From Namhaeicola litoreus (GTDB lineage: Bacteria > Bacteroidota > Bacteroidia > Flavobacteriales > Flavobacteriaceae): a DNA stretch of 64,000 nucleotides. The notes under the pieces were generated by a model that was given only the letters and a program-made list of their open reading frames with translations, was not told where the DNA came from and did no database searches. This document shows, piece after piece, positions 43,492-51,168 of this stretch. The stretch spans positions 806,001 to 870,000 of the forward strand of contig NZ_JBHTMY010000003.1 in assembly GCF_042679565.1 (NCBI RefSeq), written 5' to 3'. Made by a program: the position numbers and the translations under genes. How positions within the stretch are numbered: the stretch's first letter is position 1; each line of letters starts with the position of its first letter.

Positions 43492-44574
43492 TTAACCTTT
43501 ATAAAAAGGAAGTTTTACAATTTGGGCAGGAACGTTATTATTTCTTATCCTTACAAAAATAGTTTCTCCCATTTTGGCATTTTCGCTCGCTATATAACCC
43601 ATGCCAATTCCCTTTTTAAGGCTAGGACTCATGGTTCCTGATGTTACTCTACCAATTTCTTGCCCCTTTCCATCAACAAGCTCATAATCTTTTCGAGGAA
43701 TCCCTCTTTCCAATAATTCGAATGCCACTAATTTCTTAGTGACCCCTTGTTCCTTTTGTTCTAATAGCGCTTTCGAATTGACGAATTCTTTACTAAATTT
43801 TGTAATCCAACCCAGGCCAGCTTCAATCGGAGAAGTTGTATCATCAATATCATTGCCATATAAGCAATATCCCATTTCCAAACGCAATGTATCTCTGGCA
43901 GCCAATCCAATTGGTTTTATATCAAATTCCTTTCCAGCCTCAAAAACCTTTTTCCAAACTTTTTCTACTTCTTCGTTTTTACAATAAATTTCGAATCCAC
44001 CGCTACCTGTATACCCAGTAGCCGAGATGATTACATGTTCAATACCCGCAAAATCACCAATTTTAAATTTATAGAATGGAATGGAAGCTAAATCGATAGA
44101 AGTGAGTGATTGCATTGCTTCGATTGCTTTAGGACCTTGAATCGCAAGCAGAGAATAATGGTCTGAAAGATTTTTTAACTCCGCACCAAAGCTATTTTTT
44201 TCATTGATCCAATTCCAATCTTTCTCAATATTTGATGCATTGACCACTAAGAGGTAAGTATTTTCTTTCACTCTATAAACGATCAAATCATCAACAATTC
44301 CACCTTTATCATTTGGCATACAACTGTATTGGGCGTCTCCTATTTGTAATTTTGAAGCGTCATTTGAAGTGACATACTGAATCAAATCCAAGGCATTTTT
44401 TCCTTCTACCAAAAACTCACCCATATGCGACACATCAAAAACACCGACACCATTTCTCACCATTTCATGTTCTAAATTTACCCCTTCATATTGCACTGGC
44501 ATCAGGTAACCTGCGAAGGGAACCATTTTTGCACCTAAAGATTCGTGAATTTGATTTAGTTGGATTTTTTTCAT
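43492..44574 (-). CDS. gcvT: Glycine cleavage system T protein (aminomethyltransferase)
   Basis: 360 aa. Transfers the methylene group from the lipoyl-bound aminomethyl of the H protein to tetrahydrofolate, releasing ammonia. The N-terminal GAKMVPFAGYLMPVQYEG and GVGVFDVSHMGEF are family-typical. The catalytic Asp is in YTGSGGFEIYC-type surroundings and the C-terminal barrel has GRVTSGTMSPSLKKGIGMGY. gcvH and gcvP are not in the window. It is separate from them, as usual in this phylum. Confidence 0.95.
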   Translation of the reverse strand: MKKIQLNQIHESLGAKMVPFAGYLMPVQYEGVNLEHEMVRNGVGVFDVSHMGEFLVEGKNALDLIQYVTSNDASKLQIGDAQYSCMPNDKGGIVDDLIVYRVKENTYLLVVNASNIEKDWNWINEKNSFGAELKNLSDHYSLLAIQGPKAIEAMQSLTSIDLASIPFYKFKIGDFAGIEHVIISATGYTGSGGFEIYCKNEEVEKVWKKVFEAGKEFDIKPIGLAARDTLRLEMGYCLYGNDIDDTTSPIEAGLGWITKFSKEFVNSKALLEQKEQGVTKKLVAFELLERGIPRKDYELVDGKGQEIGRVTSGTMSPSLKKGIGMGYIASENAKMGETIFVRIRNNNVPAQIVKLPFYKG

Positions 44575-44593
44575 CTTATTTCATTTTATTTTG

Positions 44594-44601
44594 CAAATTT
44601 A
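44594..44601 (-). promoter_or_regulatory. -7 promoter box for gcvT
   Basis: Minus-strand TAAATTTG fits TAnnTTTG, 19 bases before the gcvT ATG, in the divergent gap to the aminopeptidase gene. Confidence 0.5.
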
Positions 44602-44647
44602 CAGAATACTGACAATTCAGTTGAATTTATTTAAACAAAAGCTCTAT

Positions 44648-46114
44648 ATGCGCATCAAACCATTTTATTTTCAACTTTGTAAATTTATTTTTTTCATTGT
44701 TTTTTCATTGAGTTATGCGCAAAGCAACAGGCCTGATGATTTCTTAAAGCCAGAATTTCATCAAGATAGGAGAGAGGTACTTCGACAATCCATGCCGGTG
44801 AACAGTGTAGCTGTTTTTTTTGCCAATCCGGTTAGAAATAGAGCGAATGATGTCGATTATATTTACCATCAAGATCCTAACTTTTATTATTTAACAGGTT
44901 ATAAAGAACCGCATTCTGTCCTACTTATTTTTTCTGAACCACAACTCATCGCAGGCGAAAAAGTAAATGAACTTATTTACGTACAAAAGCGCAATCAAAG
45001 GTTAGAGCAATGGAACGGTAAACGACTTGGTGTTGAAGGGGTTTTAAAAGAATTGGGCCTCGCTGCAGTGTATAATGGGGAAGATTTTATCAATATCCCA
45101 ATTGATTTCTCAACCTTCGACAAAGTAATGTTTGAACCGTTTAGAAATGATGTAAGGGATACCAAGGCCGAAAAGGCCAATCTATTTACATTGATAGAGC
45201 AGTTTAAAAGTAAAATAGATTTAAATACGTTTTCTGCCAGTGCCAGCTTTGATCAGCAACCCACATTAAAAACGAATATTGATAAAAACGGATTGAAGCC
45301 TCTAATGGCTAGTTTAAGAGAAATAAAGTCCAAAGAAGAACTCGTGCTTTTAAAAAAGGCCGTTGAAATATCGTGTTTAGGTCAGATTGAAGTGATGAAA
45401 GCCATGCATCAGGGAATGTCTGAAATGGAAATTCAAGGTATTCATGAATATGTGTTTAGAAAATACGGGGCAGAATATGAAGGTTATCCATCCATTGTTG
45501 GCGCCGGGAACAACGGTTGTGTTTTGCATTATATCGATAATGATTTGTTAAACATAGGGAAGGATCTTGTTCTAATGGATCTAGGAGCAGAATACCACGG
45601 TTATACGGCAGATGTTACCAGAACCATTCCGGCAAACGGTAAATTTAGCAAAGAACAAAAGGAAATTTACGACTTGGTTTACGAGGCTCAAGAAGCAGGA
45701 ATCAACGCCGCTATGATTGGAAATAATAGTAAAATCATAGACTCTGTTGCGCGGGCTGTCATTAATAAAGGATTGATCGATTTAGGTATCATCAAAGAAG
45801 AGAAAGAAGGAAGGACCTATTTCCCACATGGTACATCACATCATATTGGTCTAGATGTTCATGATCTCAACAACAGAGGATCATTTAAAGAAAATATGAT
45901 CATTACCGTGGAACCGGGTATTTATATTCCGGAAGGAAGTGCCTGCGATTCAAAATACTGGGGAATTGCTGTGAGAATTGAAGATGATGTTTTGATCACA
46001 AAAGACGGACCTGTTAATTATTCGGCACTGGCACCCAGAAAATCTGAAGAAATAGAAAAACTGATGAAGGAAGAGAGTATCTTTTCAACTTATCAACTAC
46101 CCGAATTAGATTGA
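44648..46114 (+). CDS. pepP: Xaa-Pro aminopeptidase (M24B), exported
   Basis: 488 aa from ATG 44648, where a signal peptide begins (FYFQLCKFIFFIVFSLSYAQ). The frame is open 19 codons further upstream, but this is not signal-like. The N-terminal domain (about 30-200, FYYLTGYKEPHSVLLIF) is the aminopeptidase P creatinase-type one. The pita-bread domain has the metal ligands in LMDLGAEYHGYTADVTRTI (two Asp), HGTSHHIGLDVHD (His), ITVEPGIYIPEG (Glu) and VRIEDDVLIT (Glu). It removes residues ahead of proline. The last 22 bases overlap the convergent M1 gene. Confidence 0.92.
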   Translation: MRIKPFYFQLCKFIFFIVFSLSYAQSNRPDDFLKPEFHQDRREVLRQSMPVNSVAVFFANPVRNRANDVDYIYHQDPNFYYLTGYKEPHSVLLIFSEPQLIAGEKVNELIYVQKRNQRLEQWNGKRLGVEGVLKELGLAAVYNGEDFINIPIDFSTFDKVMFEPFRNDVRDTKAEKANLFTLIEQFKSKIDLNTFSASASFDQQPTLKTNIDKNGLKPLMASLREIKSKEELVLLKKAVEISCLGQIEVMKAMHQGMSEMEIQGIHEYVFRKYGAEYEGYPSIVGAGNNGCVLHYIDNDLLNIGKDLVLMDLGAEYHGYTADVTRTIPANGKFSKEQKEIYDLVYEAQEAGINAAMIGNNSKIIDSVARAVINKGLIDLGIIKEEKEGRTYFPHGTSHHIGLDVHDLNNRGSFKENMIITVEPGIYIPEGSACDSKYWGIAVRIEDDVLITKDGPVNYSALAPRKSEEIEKLMKEESIFSTYQLPELD

Positions 46115-47745
46115 TCTAACTCGCTTCTAATCACATAAAAATTGCGATCTATTTCTAAAATTTCAATGTCGGCTTCATCAGTCAAGATTTGCCAATCAGT
46201 ACTAGGTTTTATCCATTTTTCTATCTCATTTACATAAACTTTTAGGGGAATTGAAAAACCATCTACGACATTTGCCCACCTATAAGACATTTGATTTCCA
46301 TCTAATTTATATTCCAAAATGGGTACATTTTTTGTTCTTAAATATTGATCGAATACCGTTGAAAAATCTATTTTACTTTTTTCAGAGATATAATTTTCGA
46401 TTTGTTCTGTTGTCACAGTTTGGTGGTAAAAATCTTTGTTCAAACTCATCAGGATTTTCCTGAATTTCTGGTCATCATTCATGACTTGCCTTATCAGATG
46501 AAGCATATTTGCAGCTTTCGGATACATGTCGCGAGAACCTTCATTATTTACATCATAATCTCCAATGATGGGTTTATCGTTGCGTATGTTTTTTCTGGTG
46601 CCTATCACATAATCATTGCCCGCTTCTTTACCGAAGTGGTAATCTACATATAGAGTTTCACTGTATGCGGTAAAACCTTCATGAATCCACATATCTGCAA
46701 TATCCCTGTATGTAATATTATTGGCAAACCATTCATGTCCGGACTCATGAATAATAATAAAATCAAATTTCAAGCCCCAGCCCGAACCACTCAGGTCTTT
46801 TCCTAAATAACCATTTTTGTATCCATTTCCATAGGTGACAGAACTTTGGTGTTCCATGCCTAAATAAGGAACCTCAACTAGTTTGAAACTATCCTCATAA
46901 AACGGGTACGGGCCAAACCAATATTCAAAAGCTTCCAGCATTTTAGGAACTTGTTTGAACTGTTCTTTGGCCTTTTGTACATGATAGCTCAGCACGTAAT
47001 AATCACAATCTAACTCACCTTTTATACCCTGGTATTTTTCACTAAAATAGGTATAGTCGCCAATATTAACATTCACTCCATAATTATTAATTGGATTGAT
47101 AACTTCCCAAACATAGGTTCTTGTTCTATTTTTATTATCTACAGTATCTACCAGTCTTCCGTTCGCAATGGCCATGACAGTTTCAGGACAAGTTATAGAC
47201 AAACGCATACCTCGATCGGGTTCGTCATACATATGATCTTTATTTGGCCACCATATACTAGCTCCAATACCTTGACAGGAAGTAGCGATAAAGTCTTTTC
47301 CATTTAAATCTTTCTCCCAAGTAAAACCACCTGTCCATGGCGGATTTATACTTTCAGCCGGCACTCCTTCATAAAATACCTCCAATTTTTGAATGTTTCC
47401 AATTTTAGATTTATTCGGGAGCTCTATAAAATAAGCGAACCCGTTTCTGGTGTATTTTAAAGGTTGATCGTTTTTTAGAACTTTCGTAATTCTGAGAGGA
47501 TCTTGTAAATCAATTTGAAGGATGTTACTTTCTCCTAACACCTTGTATGTTATCGCATTACTTCCCGTAATAGATTTATTTTCGGGATTTACATTTATTT
47601 TTAAATCATAGTGTAAAAGATCCCACCAAATTCTTTCTGGGGTGATAGAGCCTCTTAGCGTATCTTGATGCGTATATTTTTGCGCTAAGCAAAAGGAAAC
47701 TTGAAAAAGGAATAGAAAAATAATAATACATTTTCTTAATAGCAT
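46093..47745 (-). CDS. M1 family metallopeptidase, exported, short form
   Basis: 550 aa from ATG 47745, where a signal peptide starts (LLRKCIIIFLFLFQVSFCLAQ). The frame stays open 89 codons upstream, but that stretch runs through the promoter region and the divergent gene. The M1 domain has the anchoring motif GMEHQS, the zinc motif HESGHEWFANN (His333, His337) and the third Glu in WIHEGFTAYSE. No HEAT-like C-terminal domain is present, unlike the paralogue at 28314, so it is a minimal M1 peptidase. Probably periplasmic or outer-membrane-associated. Confidence 0.9.
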   Translation of the reverse strand: MLLRKCIIIFLFLFQVSFCLAQKYTHQDTLRGSITPERIWWDLLHYDLKINVNPENKSITGSNAITYKVLGESNILQIDLQDPLRITKVLKNDQPLKYTRNGFAYFIELPNKSKIGNIQKLEVFYEGVPAESINPPWTGGFTWEKDLNGKDFIATSCQGIGASIWWPNKDHMYDEPDRGMRLSITCPETVMAIANGRLVDTVDNKNRTRTYVWEVINPINNYGVNVNIGDYTYFSEKYQGIKGELDCDYYVLSYHVQKAKEQFKQVPKMLEAFEYWFGPYPFYEDSFKLVEVPYLGMEHQSSVTYGNGYKNGYLGKDLSGSGWGLKFDFIIIHESGHEWFANNITYRDIADMWIHEGFTAYSETLYVDYHFGKEAGNDYVIGTRKNIRNDKPIIGDYDVNNEGSRDMYPKAANMLHLIRQVMNDDQKFRKILMSLNKDFYHQTVTTEQIENYISEKSKIDFSTVFDQYLRTKNVPILEYKLDGNQMSYRWANVVDGFSIPLKVYVNEIEKWIKPSTDWQILTDEADIEILEIDRNFYVIRSELDQSNSGS

Positions 47746-47766
47746 GCCATACAGATTTAAACCAGA

Positions 47767-47774
47767 CAAATTTA
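47767..47774 (-). promoter_or_regulatory. -7 promoter box for the short M1 gene
   Basis: Minus-strand TAAATTTG fits TAnnTTTG, 21 bases before the ATG at 47745. It supports that start. Confidence 0.5.
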
Positions 47775-47796
47775 AATGATTCAAATAAAGAAGTCT

Positions 47797-47804
47797 TATT
47801 TTTG
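47797..47804 (+). promoter_or_regulatory. -7 promoter box for the Omp85-like gene
   Basis: TATTTTTG fits TAnnTTTG, 16 bases before the TTG start at 47821. It supports that unusual start codon. Confidence 0.5.
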
Positions 47805-47820
47805 AAAAAAAATCAACCTT

Positions 47821-48939
47821 TTGAAAAACATTAGTCTTCTTATACTCGTTTTTTTTTCTTGTGCTTTGGGTTTTACCCAAGAAAGAAATACAGACTCTCT
47901 TCAAAAAGCAAACGATATTGGAAAAAGGAAAAGTTTTATCGCAATACCTACACTTACCTATAATACTAGTTTTGGTGTCATGTTTGGCGGCATGGCCAGT
48001 TATTTTTATCATCTCAATAAAAAGGACACTATTTCACCTTTGTCTTCAAGCGGCTTGATTGCAACTTATACCAGTAATAAAAGTTGGTTTTTGATTTTGC
48101 CAAATACGTTCTATTTTAAAGAGGATAAATATAGAGCAAAGTTGGTTGGAGGATTAGGCTCTATTGAATTTCAGACTTTTGTAGATTGGAATGATGTCAT
48201 TGGAGAATTACCTCCAGGCATACTACCACCAAATTTAGATGGGGCTTTTGTAGATTTCAATAATGTCTTTGCCTTTCTCTATGCACAATTTATTGCAAAA
48301 GTATATAAAGACTATTATGTAGGGGCTAATCTATTGGTTTCCAATACAAAAACAACTTTTGATTTACCCACTAACCCTGAGGATGATCAAACCTTGTTTG
48401 GCTTTGGGCTTACTGTTGAAAAGGACTCAAGAAACAGCCAGTTTACGCCAACTTCCGGGAATAACGGCAAGCTGGTTACCAATCATTTTTTAGAAAGATT
48501 AGGAAGTACTTCGAACTACAGTAATTTTAATTTTCAGTTCAATCAATATTATCCACTTAAAGATAAAAACACGATCATGTGGCGTTTATATGCTCAGGTG
48601 GCTACCGGGGATGTACCCTTTTCCGGTCAAAATGTAGTAGGTAGAGATGATCTAAGGGGATATTCGAATGGGAAGAACAGAGCGAATCAAGTGTACGACG
48701 CACAAACAGAATACAGACATTGGTTAAACGACAAATGGGGATTTGTCGCTTTTGGCGGAATAGCAACCGCTGTAAACAATTTTGGAGATTTGTCTTTTAA
48801 CAATCTTCTACCCGCAGCCGGTGCAGGTATTCGTTTTGCAGCTTTGCCCAAATCAAATATCAATATTGGTATTGATGCCGCCGTGGGTAAAGAAGACTGG
48901 GGTGTTTATTTTAGAATAGGTGAGGCTTTTATCCGTTAA
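47821..48939 (+). CDS. BamA/TamA (Omp85)-like outer-membrane beta-barrel protein
   Basis: 372 aa. Signal peptide KNISLLILVFFSCALGFTQ, then only a barrel-like part without POTRA domains: strands with LTYNTSFGVMFGGMASYF, VEKDSRNSQFTPTSGNNGKLV (Omp85 surface-antigen signature), GRDDLRGYSNGKNRANQVYDAQTEYRHWL and a closing strand ending FRIGEAFIR. The missing POTRA segment makes it a short surface-antigen-type barrel of unknown transport role. The start is TTG; no ATG lies between it and the mature protein, and the promoter box is just upstream. The last 11 bases overlap thrC. Confidence 0.85.
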   Translation: MKNISLLILVFFSCALGFTQERNTDSLQKANDIGKRKSFIAIPTLTYNTSFGVMFGGMASYFYHLNKKDTISPLSSSGLIATYTSNKSWFLILPNTFYFKEDKYRAKLVGGLGSIEFQTFVDWNDVIGELPPGILPPNLDGAFVDFNNVFAFLYAQFIAKVYKDYYVGANLLVSNTKTTFDLPTNPEDDQTLFGFGLTVEKDSRNSQFTPTSGNNGKLVTNHFLERLGSTSNYSNFNFQFNQYYPLKDKNTIMWRLYAQVATGDVPFSGQNVVGRDDLRGYSNGKNRANQVYDAQTEYRHWLNDKWGFVAFGGIATAVNNFGDLSFNNLLPAAGAGIRFAALPKSNINIGIDAAVGKEDWGVYFRIGEAFIR

Positions 48940-50224
48940 GCAAAAACGATTTTAGTTCTTCATAGGTACTTATAACTGTAGACTGTTTTTGTTTGTCTAT
49001 TACGGCTAAAATTTGTTCCGGATAGTCGATTTTAGTTTTAATCACTGGTTCAACGACATCTAAAAATTTAACCGGGTGGGCAGTTTCCAAAAATATTCCC
49101 TGCCAATCCGTCTTATTTTTTAGAAAGGAATCCAGGCCTAAATAGCCTACCGCACCATGCGGATCCAGAATATAATTTTGATTTTTATAAACATGCTCCA
49201 TGGCTGCTCTAGTTGTTTCATCATCAAAAGCATAAGAGACCAAATGTTCTCTTATTATATTAAAATCATTTTGATAGATCTCTTGAATCCTTATGAAATT
49301 ACTCGGATCGCCTACATCCATGGCATTTGAAATGGTCTGGACCGAAGGCTTGGGATTGTACTTGCCAGAATCCAAATATTGGGTCACGACACTATTGGCA
49401 TTATTTGCAGCGATAAATTGGTCTATGGGCAAACCTAATTTTTGCGCCATCATCCCTGCACAAATATTCCCGAAATTTCCGCTTGGAACGGCTATGGCAA
49501 GCTGTTTGTCTTTGTTTGCCAATTGTTTATAGGCAAAAGCAAAATAAAACATTTGCGGTAACCAGCGCGCCACATTGATGGAATTCGCAGATGTTAATTT
49601 AATCTTAGAAGTAATCTCCCTGTCTATAAAAGCATTTTTCACCATTGCCTGACAATCGTCGAAAGTACCGTTCACTTCAAGGGCTTTAATGTTCTGACCT
49701 AAAGTAGTAAGTTGCTTTTCTTGTACCTCGCTTACTTTTTTACTCGGATAAAGAATAACGACATTTACTCCTTTTACTCCTAAAAAACCACTGGCCACAG
49801 CACCTCCCGTATCACCTGAGGTTGCCACCAAAACGGTTACTTCATTATTCTCATTTTTATTAAAATAGGATAAGCACCGTGCCATAAACCTACCACCAAC
49901 GTCTTTAAATGCCATGGTAGGACCGTGAAAGAGTTCGAGGGCAAATATGTCATCATTTACATTCACCAAAGGAAAATCAAAACTCAGTGTGTCTTCTATA
50001 ATCTTTTTCAGATCCTTCTCAGGAATTTCATCGCCTACAAATTGCTCAATTAGGTGGTAAGCAATTTCGTTATATGTATAATCTTGAATGTTTTTGAAAA
50101 ATTCTTGTGGTAAACTTTTAATTTCGCTCGGGAAATACAATCCTTTGTCAGGCGCTATTCCATCAACAACAGCTTGTTTAAAGTTTACATCGGGAGCTTG
50201 CCGGTTAAGACTATAATACTTCAT
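48929..50224 (-). CDS. thrC: Threonine synthase
   Basis: 431 aa PLP enzyme that converts O-phosphohomoserine to threonine. The PLP lysine is in FHGPTMAFKDVGGRFMA and the phosphate-binding loop in VATSGDTGGAVASGF. The N-terminal YYSLNRQAPDVNFKQAVVDGIAPDKGLYFP is the typical bacterial-type class with an N-terminal domain. It is last in thrA-thrB-thrC, 2 bases after thrB. Its 3' end overlaps the convergent Omp85-like gene. Confidence 0.95.
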   Translation of the reverse strand: MKYYSLNRQAPDVNFKQAVVDGIAPDKGLYFPSEIKSLPQEFFKNIQDYTYNEIAYHLIEQFVGDEIPEKDLKKIIEDTLSFDFPLVNVNDDIFALELFHGPTMAFKDVGGRFMARCLSYFNKNENNEVTVLVATSGDTGGAVASGFLGVKGVNVVILYPSKKVSEVQEKQLTTLGQNIKALEVNGTFDDCQAMVKNAFIDREITSKIKLTSANSINVARWLPQMFYFAFAYKQLANKDKQLAIAVPSGNFGNICAGMMAQKLGLPIDQFIAANNANSVVTQYLDSGKYNPKPSVQTISNAMDVGDPSNFIRIQEIYQNDFNIIREHLVSYAFDDETTRAAMEHVYKNQNYILDPHGAVGYLGLDSFLKNKTDWQGIFLETAHPVKFLDVVEPVIKTKIDYPEQILAVIDKQKQSTVISTYEELKSFLLNG

Positions 50225-50226
50225 AA

Positions 50227-51162
50227 TTATTTTGATTCAACTATTTGTATTCCTACAGGATTTATTTTGGAAATATGGATTTGAAAAGGAATATTTTTAG
50301 ATCTATATATTTTTTCCAGTTTATCTTTCACATTTTGAGCAGATTGAATTCCTTTACAAAAAGAAAATATTGAAGGTCCCGAGCCCGAAATTCCACAGCC
50401 TAAAGCACCTTGCTCTAAAGCAGTATCTTTAATTTCCTCAAATCCTGGAATCAGTTTTGACCGATGGGGTTCAACAATATAATCATGTAAAGATGCTGCA
50501 AATAGTAATTCGTCTTGTGTATGCAAGGCATGGACAAAAGCACCTACATTCGCCCATTGTTTTACCGCAAGATTCAGATCTACCTGTATAGGCAAGATAG
50601 CTCTGGCCTCAGAAGTTTTAATTTCAATTTGAGGATGTAAGATCACGATAAAAAGATCTTTCAGAACAGGTAATTTTAATATCTTTTGGGGCTCATCGTG
50701 TTTTACCAAAGTAAATCCGCCTAATAGGGCAGGAGCCACATTATCTGTTATAGGAAAACCACATGCGAGTCTTTCCCCTTCTCTGGCAAAATCTATTAAT
50801 TCCAGTTCTGTGAATGGTTTATCTAATAAATGATTGATGGCAAATACAGCTCCGGCAGCACTGGCAGCACTGCTTCCTATTCCGCTACCCGGTTTGATCT
50901 TCTTTACTATTTCTATTTCAAATCCAAAATTAATGTCTTCTTTTAATTTTTTTAGCAAAGCCAGGCCCGCAACACCTGCAACGTTATTTTCGGTTTCAAG
51001 GGGTAAATCCATTCCTGTGATTTTCGAAATACGAATACCTTTTTGAGGTATTTTTCTAATTGTCATTTCATCCCCAATCCCATCTAAACAGCAACCGAGT
51101 ACATCAAAACCACAGGAAATATTCGCTACAGTAGCCGGTGAAAAAATGGTCAATTCATTCAT
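50227..51162 (-). CDS. thrB: Homoserine kinase
   Basis: 311 aa GHMP kinase that phosphorylates homoserine. The N-terminal FSPATVANISCGFDVLG and the ATP-binding glycine-rich loop PGSGIGSSAASAAGAVFA are diagnostic, with the third GHMP motif GCGISGSGPSIFSF. It lies 6 bases after thrA and 2 bases before thrC, so it is translationally close to both. Confidence 0.96.
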   Translation of the reverse strand: MNELTIFSPATVANISCGFDVLGCCLDGIGDEMTIRKIPQKGIRISKITGMDLPLETENNVAGVAGLALLKKLKEDINFGFEIEIVKKIKPGSGIGSSAASAAGAVFAINHLLDKPFTELELIDFAREGERLACGFPITDNVAPALLGGFTLVKHDEPQKILKLPVLKDLFIVILHPQIEIKTSEARAILPIQVDLNLAVKQWANVGAFVHALHTQDELLFAASLHDYIVEPHRSKLIPGFEEIKDTALEQGALGCGISGSGPSIFSFCKGIQSAQNVKDKLEKIYRSKNIPFQIHISKINPVGIQIVESK

Positions 51163-51168
51163 TATACC

